64,000 nt of DNA, taken from the NCBI GenBank assembly GCA_035602605.1, contig DATNLZ010000082.1, positions 1 to 64,000 of the forward strand, written 5' to 3'. The stretch comes from DASQHY01 sp035602605 (lineage in GTDB: Bacteria; Acidobacteriota; Terriglobia; Acidiferrales; UBA7541). Under the pieces are notes generated by a model. The model had not been told where the DNA came from. It saw nothing but the letters and a program-made list of their open reading frames with translations, and did not search any database. Position 1 is the first letter of the stretch. Every line of letters starts with the position of its first letter. The position numbers and the translations under genes were made by a program. This document shows positions 46,066 to 53,911 of this stretch, piece after piece.

Positions 46066-47241
46066 TCATTGCGCGATCGCTGGCCGCTTATAAACCGGAG
46101 AGAGGTCGCGGAGGTGTTCCACAACTCCCGGAATGACCGACAGAGCATAGTCAACATGCTCGGCGGTGGTATAGCGACCTAAACTAAAGCGCAGGCTGGC
46201 GCGGGCATCTTCCGGCGCGAGACCTATGGCCGTGAGAACGTGCGAGGGTGCAACGGCGCCGGACGAACAAGCCGCACCGGTTGAGCACGCCACTCCTCTT
46301 AAGTCGAGCGCGATAATGAGGGCCTCGCCTTCGACGTAGGGAATCAAGATGTTGGTGGTGTTGGGCGTACGGGCAGTCAAGCTGCCGTTTACGCGGGCTT
46401 CGGGAACCTTCGCTAGAATTCCTGTTTCAAGGCGGTCACGAAGCGAGGCGATTCGCGAGCCTTCGGCGGTAAGCGAGGCGCGCGCAAGCTCAGCGGCTTT
46501 ACCGAGGCCCACGATCCCAGCAACGTTTTCCGTGCCCGGCCGATAATCGCGCTGATGATGACCGCCAAAAAGCAACGGTTTGATGTGGGTTCCGCTGCGT
46601 ATGTAAAGCGCGCCGACTCCCTTGGGAGCGTACAACTTGTGGCCGGAGAGCGAGAGTAAATCCACGCGAAAACGATTGACTTCGATTGAAATTTTTCCGG
46701 CGGACTGAACCGCATCCGTGTGGAAATAAACCTCTGCTTCGCTAGCAATCGATCCGACTTCTTCCAGCGGCTGAATGGTACCGAGTTCATTGTTGGCGTG
46801 CATCACGGTGATAAGCAGGGTATCGGGACGCAGAGCGCGGCGGATGTTGCCTGGGTCAACCCGGCCATCGCGCGCGGCGCTGACATAGGTAACTTGGACG
46901 CCTTGCTTTTCGAGCGATTCGCAGGCATTGAGCACCGCGGGATGCTCGATGCTAGTGGTGATGACGTGCTTGGATGCGCTCCGGCTGGCTGCGACGATAC
47001 CAAAGATAGCAGTGTTGTCAGACTCCGTGCCGCCGCTCGTGAAAACAATCTCGGCAGGTCTCGCGCCAATCAACGCGGCGACGGATTCGCGGGCGTGCTC
47101 GACGGCGCTTCGAGTTTTCTGTCCGAAGGAATGGATCGAGCTGGCGTTGCCGAAGTCTTCGACAAAATAAGGAAGCATCGCCCCCAGCACCTCGGAGTCC
47201 ACCGGTGTCGTCGCATTGTGATCTAAGTAGATACGTCGCAT
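46066..47241 (-). CDS. Cysteine desulfurase (NifS/IscS type)
   Basis: A 391-residue PLP enzyme that removes sulfur from cysteine and carries it as a persulfide. The PLP lysine is K202 in SGHKLYAPKG, preceded by H201. The substrate-side cysteine is C325 in GAACSSG, in the loop position of the NifS/IscS class. The N-terminus, MRRIYLDHNATTP, is canonical. It is the first gene of an operon with mnmA, so its likely partners are tRNA thiolation and perhaps Fe-S assembly; whether it is IscS or a dedicated paralogue cannot be told from the sequence. Confidence 0.93.
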   Translation of the reverse strand: MRRIYLDHNATTPVDSEVLGAMLPYFVEDFGNASSIHSFGQKTRSAVEHARESVAALIGARPAEIVFTSGGTESDNTAIFGIVAASRSASKHVITTSIEHPAVLNACESLEKQGVQVTYVSAARDGRVDPGNIRRALRPDTLLITVMHANNELGTIQPLEEVGSIASEAEVYFHTDAVQSAGKISIEVNRFRVDLLSLSGHKLYAPKGVGALYIRSGTHIKPLLFGGHHQRDYRPGTENVAGIVGLGKAAELARASLTAEGSRIASLRDRLETGILAKVPEARVNGSLTARTPNTTNILIPYVEGEALIIALDLRGVACSTGAACSSGAVAPSHVLTAIGLAPEDARASLRFSLGRYTTAEHVDYALSVIPGVVEHLRDLSPVYKRPAIAQ

Positions 47242-47425
47242 ATGTCTAGCGGCATCTCCAAACTTAGAGAATAGACTCCGGTCGCGGAGCGGTCAAGATA
47301 ACAGTGCCGAGCCGATGATTTACGCGAAGGCGGAGAACTCTGTTCTTCGCCTAGCTACGCCTTCTAACAGTGCCAGACCGACGTCTTACGACCCTGGCGG
47401 GCAGATTCAAAGGACGCGACTGATA

Positions 47426-47434
47426 TGCTAGAGT
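47426..47434 (+). promoter_or_regulatory. Candidate extended -10 TGCTAGAGT
   Basis: TGC followed by TAGAGT at 47429-47434 lies 22 bases before ATG 47456. The same nine bases occur at 48642-48650 before the UbiD gene. Confidence 0.35.
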
Positions 47435-47455
47435 CATTCTGCGTTTCCGGAGGAA

Positions 47456-48451
47456 ATGATTGTGCAACCGACCCCCTTCGACACTCTCATTCAAATGGCT
47501 GGTGGCTACTGTGTGAACCGGTCTCTTCATGTGGCCGCCAACATCGGTGTAGCCGACGCCCTGGGCGAGACCCCCAAGACGGCTCAGCAATTGGCGGAGG
47601 AGACGGGCACGAACCCCGATGCACTAGGCCGCGTACTGCGGTTACTGTCGGCCCACGGTGTGTTTAAGAAGGAGGGCGAACGCTTCGCCCACTCGCCAGC
47701 GTCGCAATTGTTACGCATGGACCATCCGCAATCGATGCGCTCGCTGGTACGGATGCTGGGCATGCCATTGTTTTGGGCAGCGTTTGGGGAACTCGAGCAC
47801 ACCGTGCGCACCGGTCAGCCCTCGCTCGATAAGCTTGTGCCGGGGGGATTTTGGGCTTACCTCGCGAAGCATCCAGATGCCGCAAAGATCTTCAACGAGG
47901 CCATGACCGGAAAGGCGCATGGGCAGGTTGCCGGCGTGCTCAACACGTACTCATTCAAAACTTTTAAATTGGTCGCCGATATTGGCGGCGGGCAAGGTCA
48001 CCTGCTGCGCGGCGTGCTGGAGGCCACGCCTGGGGCGAAAGGTGTGCTCTTCGATCTTCCGCACGTGATACAGAATGCTTCCGCGATAGCGTCGGAGCGG
48101 CTTAAGCTTCAGGCGGGCGACTTCTTCAAAGATGCTTTGCCGGCTGCCGATGCTTATTTGATGATGGAAGTCATCCACGATTGGAGCGATGAAGAGTCGG
48201 TGGCCATCATCTCGGCTGTGCGTCGCGCTGCACCGGCGCATGCCAAGTTGCTGCTGATCGAGTCGATTGTTCCTGACGATCCTGGTCCGGACTGGTCCAA
48301 GATGCTAGACGTGAACATGCTGACCTTGCTCACGGGCCGGCAGCGTACCAGCGCCGAGTATGCAAAGGTCTTCGAGGCAGCGGGATTCCGCTTTGTGAAA
48401 GAGATTCCTATTGGCGCCAACGTATCTATCCTGGAAGCTGTTAGGAGTTGA
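47456..48451 (+). CDS. S-adenosylmethionine-dependent O-methyltransferase
   Basis: A 331-residue protein of the acetylserotonin/hydroxyneurosporene methyltransferase type. It has an N-terminal winged-helix dimerisation domain (about 10-100, with the DALGRVLRLLSAHGVF helix) and a Rossmann catalytic domain with the SAM motif VADIGGGQGHLL (about 171-182). The motif VIHDWSDEES contains the expected catalytic histidine. Substrate unknown. GGAGG lies just upstream of ATG 47456. It stands alone between the cysteine desulfurase gene and the UbiD gene. It is not near the NRPS cluster. Confidence 0.88.
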   Translation: MIVQPTPFDTLIQMAGGYCVNRSLHVAANIGVADALGETPKTAQQLAEETGTNPDALGRVLRLLSAHGVFKKEGERFAHSPASQLLRMDHPQSMRSLVRMLGMPLFWAAFGELEHTVRTGQPSLDKLVPGGFWAYLAKHPDAAKIFNEAMTGKAHGQVAGVLNTYSFKTFKLVADIGGGQGHLLRGVLEATPGAKGVLFDLPHVIQNASAIASERLKLQAGDFFKDALPAADAYLMMEVIHDWSDEESVAIISAVRRAAPAHAKLLLIESIVPDDPGPDWSKMLDVNMLTLLTGRQRTSAEYAKVFEAAGFRFVKEIPIGANVSILEAVRS

Positions 48452-48641
48452 CGACACGCAACATCAATGAGGGATTCTTGATGCGAGACACGCCGTGATC
48501 CGCACACGGAAACCAAAAGCTGCCCATGTATTTTTCGGTATGGCGCTGCTTGTCGTGGCGCGGGTACCGTCTCAGCTTTGGCAGCCCGGCCGCTCACCCG
48601 ATGGACGATCTGGACTCCTGAAAATCAGCGCATTAAATTCG

Positions 48642-48650
48642 TGCTAGAGT
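48642..48650 (+). promoter_or_regulatory. Candidate extended -10 TGCTAGAGT
   Basis: TGC followed by TAGAGT at 48645-48650, identical to the element before the methyltransferase gene. It lies about 70 bases before GTG 48719. Confidence 0.3.
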
Positions 48651-48718
48651 GACCGCTTCGACGCATTCGTTGCGGATCATGCAAGGTTCTTTGCTTGCAA
48701 TTTGTCGGGGAGGAGATT

Positions 48719-50173
48719 GTGGCCTACCGGGATTTGCGCGAGTTTATCAAGAGGCTCGAGAAGGAAGGCGAGCTGAAGCGCATCACTGTGGAAGTCGATC
48801 CAGTACTGGAAGTCACCGAAATTACCCAGCGGGTCACAAGAGCAGGTGGGCCAGCGCTCCTTTTTGAAAAGCCGAAGGGTTCACTGCATCCATTGCTCAT
48901 AAACATGCTGGGGAGCGAACGAAGGATGAATCTTGCGCTGGAGGTAAATGCGCTCGACGACGTTGCTGCCCGAATCCGCGGTTTTATGGATCTGCAATCG
49001 CCGCAAGGACTCTTTGACAAACTGAAAATTCTGCCAAAGCTCGCGGAGCTGGGTTCATTCTTTCCGAAGACCGCAAAGAGCGGCCCGTGCAAGGAAGTGA
49101 TTACCAAGGACAATATCAATCTTCTGAAATTTCCGATCTTGCAGTGCTGGCCGCAGGATGGCGGGCGATTCATTACTTGGCCGCTGGTCTTCACGAAAAA
49201 TCCGGAGACCGGAAAGCGTAACGTTGGAATCTACCGCATGCACCTCTATGACGAGCGTACCACGGGCATGCACTGGCAGACGCAGAAGCACGGCGCAGAG
49301 CACTTTCGGCGGGCGCGTAAGGCCAACGCGCGGGGAAGAATCGAAGTAGCCGTGGCGATTGGAGCTGACCCGGTAACGTGTCTCGCGGGGGTTCTACCGA
49401 TACCTCCGGACCTGGATGAAATTATGTTCGCGGGGTTTTTGCGGCGCGAGCCGGTGGAGCTGGTTCCGTGCGAGACAGTCGCACTCGAGGTTCCGGCGCA
49501 GGCGGAGATTGTGCTCGAGGGCTATGTGGACTTGGACGAGATGCGCACCGAGGGGCCCTTCGGAGATCACACCGGATTTTATTCGCTGGAAGGGGAGTAC
49601 CCGGTTTTCCATCTCACCTGTATTACGCATCGCCGCGATGCGATTTATCTTACGACCATTGTCGGACCGCCGCCGCAGGAGGACTTCTATATGGGTCATG
49701 CTGTCGAGCGCGTATTTCTTCCTGTGATGAAGCTGCAGTACCCGGAGATCGTTGACGTGGCCATGCCTGCGGAGGGGATTTTTCACAACTTGATGATCGT
49801 CTCGATACGGAAATCGTATCCCGGGCACGCGCGAAAAATCATGAACGCGATTTGGTCTTTAGGGCAGGCGATGTTAACGAAAGTGATCATCGTGGTGGAC
49901 CACGACGTGAACGTGCAGAACTTCCGCGAAGTGGTCTGGAAGACTTTATGCGCGATGGACCCCGAACGCGACGTGCAATTCACCCTTGGTCCAGTGGATA
50001 CCCTCGACCACGCAGCGCGAATGCAGGATTTCGGCTCTAAGATGGGAATCGATGCAACGCGAAAGTGGGCGAGCGAGGGGTTCAGCCGTCCATGGCCCGA
50101 CGAAATCGTGATGGATGCAGAGACGCGATCGAGAGTTGACGCGCTTTGGAACAAGCTTGGGATCACGCGGTAG
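48719..50173 (+). CDS. UbiD-family decarboxylase
   Basis: A 484-residue enzyme of the UbiD family, which decarboxylates aromatic or unsaturated acids using prenylated FMN and Mn. It may act in menaquinone or ubiquinone synthesis, but the sequence alone does not fix the substrate. Typical features include RDLREFIKRLEKEGEL at the start, the metal-binding Asn and Glu region near GKRNVGIYRMHLYD, and EGPFGDHTGFY about two thirds along. GTG 48719 is preceded by GGAGGAG. No UbiX prenyltransferase is next to it. Confidence 0.9.
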   Translation: MAYRDLREFIKRLEKEGELKRITVEVDPVLEVTEITQRVTRAGGPALLFEKPKGSLHPLLINMLGSERRMNLALEVNALDDVAARIRGFMDLQSPQGLFDKLKILPKLAELGSFFPKTAKSGPCKEVITKDNINLLKFPILQCWPQDGGRFITWPLVFTKNPETGKRNVGIYRMHLYDERTTGMHWQTQKHGAEHFRRARKANARGRIEVAVAIGADPVTCLAGVLPIPPDLDEIMFAGFLRREPVELVPCETVALEVPAQAEIVLEGYVDLDEMRTEGPFGDHTGFYSLEGEYPVFHLTCITHRRDAIYLTTIVGPPPQEDFYMGHAVERVFLPVMKLQYPEIVDVAMPAEGIFHNLMIVSIRKSYPGHARKIMNAIWSLGQAMLTKVIIVVDHDVNVQNFREVVWKTLCAMDPERDVQFTLGPVDTLDHAARMQDFGSKMGIDATRKWASEGFSRPWPDEIVMDAETRSRVDALWNKLGITR

Positions 50174-50256
50174 TCAAAAGCACACTAGTCTTGTGTGTTG
50201 AAACTAACCCCTACCTGTAGTGGTACTAGAACTTCTAAAACCCTATGAATTGATTT

Positions 50257-50278
50257 TACTGCGGTTAAACCCGCGGTA
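50257..50278. other. Hairpin between the UbiD gene and the pilus operon
   Basis: TACTGCGG (50257-50264) and CCGCGGTA (50271-50278) pair with one mismatch around a six-base loop. No T-run follows, so it is not a classical terminator. Confidence 0.3.
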
Positions 50279-50327
50279 AACACCCCTGACTGCCGCTATT
50301 CTTAGGACAACTCCGGGAATCGAATTC

Positions 50328-50356
50328 TTGACAGGTCCACTACCCGATGCAATAAC
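50328..50356 (+). promoter_or_regulatory. Candidate sigma-70 promoter of the HTH-pilMNOPQ unit
   Basis: A perfect TTGACA at 50328-50333 is followed after 17 bases by AATAAC (50351-50356), which matches four of six -10 positions. Transcription would begin about 30 bases before GTG 50392. Confidence 0.45.
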
Positions 50357-50391
50357 GGATTCACCGGGGGAGCACCCAGAAACTTCAGGGC

Positions 50392-50676
50392 GTGTCAGGT
50401 GCCATCCTGCGGGACAGTGAACTTGGGCAAGAGTTGCCAGGGTGGAAGTTCTCGGTGAATGAATCACGCGAAGTTATGAACGTTCGTCAGGCGTCCCAAT
50501 ATCTGGGGATTTCGCCGGACACGCTGTATCGCTACATCACTGAGGGTGAGATTCCAGCCTTCAAGTTGGGGAACCGGTGGAAGTTTCGTAAAACGATTTT
50601 GGACCGTTGGATGGAACGTAAGATGAACCAGGGCCACGCAAGAAAACGCACCTCAGCCGCCCTGAGCAGAACTTGA
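50392..50676 (+). CDS. Excisionase/MerR-type helix-turn-helix protein
   Basis: A 94-residue protein whose residues 29-80 form an excisionase-like winged helix: MNVRQASQYLGISPDTLYRYITEGEIPAFKLGNRWKF and the following helix fit the pattern of MerR/Xis DNA-binding domains. The start is uncertain: GTG 50392 gives a 28-residue extension, while ATG 50476 begins at the domain itself. It lies 15 bases before pilM and behind a good candidate promoter, so it may regulate or belong to the pilus operon. Confidence 0.7.
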   Translation: MSGAILRDSELGQELPGWKFSVNESREVMNVRQASQYLGISPDTLYRYITEGEIPAFKLGNRWKFRKTILDRWMERKMNQGHARKRTSAALSRT

Positions 50677-50691
50677 GAGAGAGGCCGCGAT

Positions 50692-51741
50692 ATGTTTGGC
50701 GGAGGAAAAGCTAAACAGATGGTAGGGCTGGACATAGGCTCCAGCTCGATAAAGGCGGTGGAACTGAAGCTCAATCGTGGCGGGATGCACGAGCTGGTGA
50801 GCTACGGTTTGGAGCCCTTGGCACAGGATACCGTAGTAGACGGGGCCATTATGGACGCGCCGCAGGTCGCGGCGGCCATCAGCAAAGTGTTCGACGCGCA
50901 GAAAATTAGGACGAAAAACGTGGCCACGGCAGTGTCCGGGCACTCCGTGATCGTCAAGCGCGTAACGCTCCCGCTGATGACCGAGGACGAGCTGTTCGAC
51001 CGCATCCCCTCGGAAGCGAGCCAGCATATCCCCTTCGATATCGCCGACGTGAACCTCAGTTACCAATTGCTGGAATCGATGGATTCACAGATGGATGTGC
51101 TGCTGGTAGCGGTGAAGAAAGACAAAATTCTGAACCACACGAACGTCCTGGCGCAGGCCGGTAAGACGCCGGTGGTCGTGGATATCGATGCGTTCGCGCT
51201 GCAAAACTGTTTCGAGATGAATTACGAGCCGGATGCAGGGCAGACAGTGGCGTTGTTGAATGTGGGCGCCAGCGTGATGAATATCAATATCGTACGGGGC
51301 GGCGTGCCGCTGTTTACGCGCGACGTTTCGGTTGGCGGAAATCAATACACCGATGCCCTGCAGAAGGAACTGGATCTCAACTTCGACGACGCGGAAAGAT
51401 TGAAGAAGGGCGAAAACATCGCCAGCGTCACGGATGAACAGCGCGGACAGATTTTGCGGTCGGTGTCCGACATTCTGACGCTGGAAATCCAGAAGACCTT
51501 CGACTTTTTCCGGGCCACTGCCAGCGGAGAAAATATTCAGAGAATTTGTGTGGCGGGAGGAACTGCGCGCGTGCCGGGTCTGCTGGACCTGTTGCGCGAG
51601 GAATTTGCGATGCCCGTGGAAGAGCTGTACCCGTTTCGGAAAGTGACACCCAATCCGAGCCGGCACAGCGAAGAGCAAATTCGTGAATTGGCGCCGCGCC
51701 TGTCAATCGCTGTCGGGCTGGCGTTGAGGAGTTTTGACTAG
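50692..51741 (+). CDS. pilM: Type IV pilus assembly protein PilM
   Basis: A 349-residue actin-like cytoplasmic ATPase of the type IV pilus. The phosphate-binding segments are seen in GLDIGSSSIKAVEL near the N-terminus and in NVGASVMNINIVRGG and GGTARVPGLLDLL later. PilM binds the N-terminus of PilN at the inner membrane. It is followed after two bases by pilN. Length and order are those of the canonical pilMNOPQ operon. Confidence 0.95.
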   Translation: MFGGGKAKQMVGLDIGSSSIKAVELKLNRGGMHELVSYGLEPLAQDTVVDGAIMDAPQVAAAISKVFDAQKIRTKNVATAVSGHSVIVKRVTLPLMTEDELFDRIPSEASQHIPFDIADVNLSYQLLESMDSQMDVLLVAVKKDKILNHTNVLAQAGKTPVVVDIDAFALQNCFEMNYEPDAGQTVALLNVGASVMNINIVRGGVPLFTRDVSVGGNQYTDALQKELDLNFDDAERLKKGENIASVTDEQRGQILRSVSDILTLEIQKTFDFFRATASGENIQRICVAGGTARVPGLLDLLREEFAMPVEELYPFRKVTPNPSRHSEEQIRELAPRLSIAVGLALRSFD

Positions 51742-51743
51742 CC

Positions 51744-52367
51744 ATGATTCGGATCAACCTGCTTGGCCAAGTTCGACCCAAGGCCGCTCGCCGGCCAGTT
51801 CCGCTCGGGGCGATGTTCCAGTTGATGCTGATTGTTGGCGCCCTGGCTCTCTCGATCGGGGCGTTGTGGCTGCATTATGCGGCTTTGCACTCCGAAGTCC
51901 GCAAGACGCAGGAGCAAATCGGCAAACTAAAAGCCGAAAAACTGCGGCTGGAAGGCCTGAAACAGGAAGTTGATACCTTCGACGCGCGGAAAAAGGTGTT
52001 GACTCAGCGAATTAATGTCATCGAGCAGTTGCAGCGCGACCGTACAGGCGGCCAGGAGTTACTGGACACGATTTCGACGACCGTGTCTCGCACCGACGCG
52101 CTCTGGCTGACGTCCATGTCGCGCAAGGGCAATACGCTTGTGATCGAAGGAACGGCGGGATCCATGAACGCCGTGGCCAACTACATTACGCAAATGCGGC
52201 GCTCAGGATATTTTCAGAAGATTGAAATCAAAGAGTCGCGGCAGGACGAGAAAAACACGGCAGTGCAAACGTTTATATTCACTTTGAACGCTGAGATCGC
52301 GCCGGCGGGATTGCAGCCGGCAGGCGCACCTGCGAATCCATCCGCGCCCGCTCCGAGGAAAGGGTAA
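51744..52367 (+). CDS. pilN: Type IV pilus assembly protein PilN
   Basis: A 207-residue bitopic inner-membrane protein. The conserved N-terminal motif MIRINLLG, which contacts PilM, is followed by a transmembrane helix (about 26-45), a coiled coil (about 50-95) and a ferredoxin-like periplasmic domain (about 100-180) of the PilN type. A Pro/Ala tail ends the protein. It would heterodimerise with PilO, the next gene. Confidence 0.92.
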   Translation: MIRINLLGQVRPKAARRPVPLGAMFQLMLIVGALALSIGALWLHYAALHSEVRKTQEQIGKLKAEKLRLEGLKQEVDTFDARKKVLTQRINVIEQLQRDRTGGQELLDTISTTVSRTDALWLTSMSRKGNTLVIEGTAGSMNAVANYITQMRRSGYFQKIEIKESRQDEKNTAVQTFIFTLNAEIAPAGLQPAGAPANPSAPAPRKG

Positions 52368-52376
52368 GGGACGACC

Positions 52377-53024
52377 ATGGCATTTTCGTTTCGGGAATTT
52401 CCGTGGTACCTCCAGTTGCTGGTATTCACGCTAATGGCCCTGCTGATCTTCGGGCTTGGTGAGTTTGTGCCGTTTTCGCCGGTGCAGAGCGAACGCGTGA
52501 GTCTCGAGCAACTGTTGAAGCAAAAAGAAAATCTGCAGAGTGACGTAACGCAACTGCAGGTTTATGAGCGGCGTTATGCCGATTTCAAGAGAGACGTGGA
52601 AGGTCTGCAAAAGCAACTTGACACCTTAAAAACCATTGTGCCCGAAGAGAAAGAGCTGGATGAATTCATCCGCCTGGTGCAAGGCGCGGCTTCGGCATCC
52701 AACGTGCAAATCCGCCGGCTGGTAGCGGAGCCGGTGGTTCCCAAGGAATACCATTACGAGATGCCCTTCCAGATCCAGGCAGACGGCCCATATTTCAACA
52801 TCCTCGATTTCTTTTCGCGGATGAGCCGCCTATCGAGAATTATCAATGTCGGTGACTTGCAATTCGATGATCCAGAAAAATCGAGGGGTATGAAGTACCC
52901 GGTGCGCCCGGGGTCGACGGTGAGTGCCGTTTTTGTGGTTACGACGTACTTCACCAAGATCGCCGATACGACCGGGTCGGTACAAGCCGTGAAAGCTCCG
53001 GGCAAGCAACCCGGTAAGCCATAG
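52377..53024 (+). CDS. pilO: Type IV pilus assembly protein PilO
   Basis: A 215-residue inner-membrane protein with a short cytoplasmic N-terminus, a transmembrane helix (about 10-28), a coiled coil (about 38-85) and a ferredoxin-like periplasmic domain. The segment PFQIQADGPYFNILDFFSRMSRLSRIINVGDLQF is a typical PilO core. It pairs with PilN and contacts PilP. It starts 9 bases after pilN. Confidence 0.92.
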   Translation: MAFSFREFPWYLQLLVFTLMALLIFGLGEFVPFSPVQSERVSLEQLLKQKENLQSDVTQLQVYERRYADFKRDVEGLQKQLDTLKTIVPEEKELDEFIRLVQGAASASNVQIRRLVAEPVVPKEYHYEMPFQIQADGPYFNILDFFSRMSRLSRIINVGDLQFDDPEKSRGMKYPVRPGSTVSAVFVVTTYFTKIADTTGSVQAVKAPGKQPGKP

Positions 53025-53041
53025 TGGGGAATGAGCTAACG

Positions 53042-53911
53042 ATGCGATATCGAAAAATGCTAACGATAGCAATAGCGGCTGCGATGCTGGTGTGGGCCGC
53101 ACCGAGCGTACTGGCGCAAGTGACACCTGCAGCTAAGGACTCTCCTCAGGCGCCGGCGAAGGCTGCCGCGAAGGGCGACTCTAAACCTGCATCTGCCGCG
53201 CCTGCTCCAGTGAAAAAAGCCGCCGCGCCGGCAGCACCATCAGCCGCCACAACGCCACCGGGCAAGACATCGCCTGCACCCGGGAACAACGCCAAGACAG
53301 ACGCGAGCACAAAAACAGGGAGCCTTGCAGTGAAACAGCCAGTTGGGGATGCCGCCAAGGCTTCAAGTACCGCGAAAGTTCCGGCTCCCGCCCCCGCCAA
53401 GGCTCCCTCGTTAACTTCGGTAAAGGAAGTACAAAAGACACCTGCCGCAAGCCCGACAACTCCGAAGCCTACGCCAGTTGCCGCAAAGACTCCGGCAAAG
53501 ACTCCTGCTGCAAAGGGTCCCGCAAAAAGCTCCGCGAAGAGCGGCGCGATGATTTCAGCCAAGCAGCAACCGCCCAAGATAGCGAGGCGAGATCCATTTG
53601 AATCGCTGGTGGGCCGCCAAAAAGAAGGCGGCGACACCGGACCAAAATTGCCAGGCAAAGCTGGCCTGGTGATCAGCACCCTGCGTCTGGATGGTCTCGT
53701 GCGCGCGCCAAACACGATGATCGCAGTCGTGTCCAATCCGCAGCAGCGGACTTATTTCCTGCGTGAGGGCGACCAACTCTACGATGGCCGCGTCGAGAAA
53801 ATCTCGATGGATGGCATTTCCTTCCATGAGAATGGCAAAGACGCTTTTGGTAAGCCTGTCGAGCGTCAAGTAAACAAACGAATTTACCCCAGTTCAGGAG
53901 AACAGCAATGA
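53042..53911 (+). CDS. pilP: PilP-like pilus assembly protein with long Ala/Pro/Lys linker
   Basis: A 289-residue protein with a signal peptide (about 1-26). About 155 residues of Ala/Pro/Lys/Thr low complexity follow, and then a compact C-terminal PilP-like domain that begins ARRDPFESLV and contains LDGLVRAPNTMIAVVSNPQQRTYFLREGD. No lipobox cysteine is seen, so it is probably soluble or bound through PilO and PilQ. ATG 53042 is used; a GTG at 53024 is an alternative. The stop overlaps pilQ as ATGA. Confidence 0.85.
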   Translation: MRYRKMLTIAIAAAMLVWAAPSVLAQVTPAAKDSPQAPAKAAAKGDSKPASAAPAPVKKAAAPAAPSAATTPPGKTSPAPGNNAKTDASTKTGSLAVKQPVGDAAKASSTAKVPAPAPAKAPSLTSVKEVQKTPAASPTTPKPTPVAAKTPAKTPAAKGPAKSSAKSGAMISAKQQPPKIARRDPFESLVGRQKEGGDTGPKLPGKAGLVISTLRLDGLVRAPNTMIAVVSNPQQRTYFLREGDQLYDGRVEKISMDGISFHENGKDAFGKPVERQVNKRIYPSSGEQQ

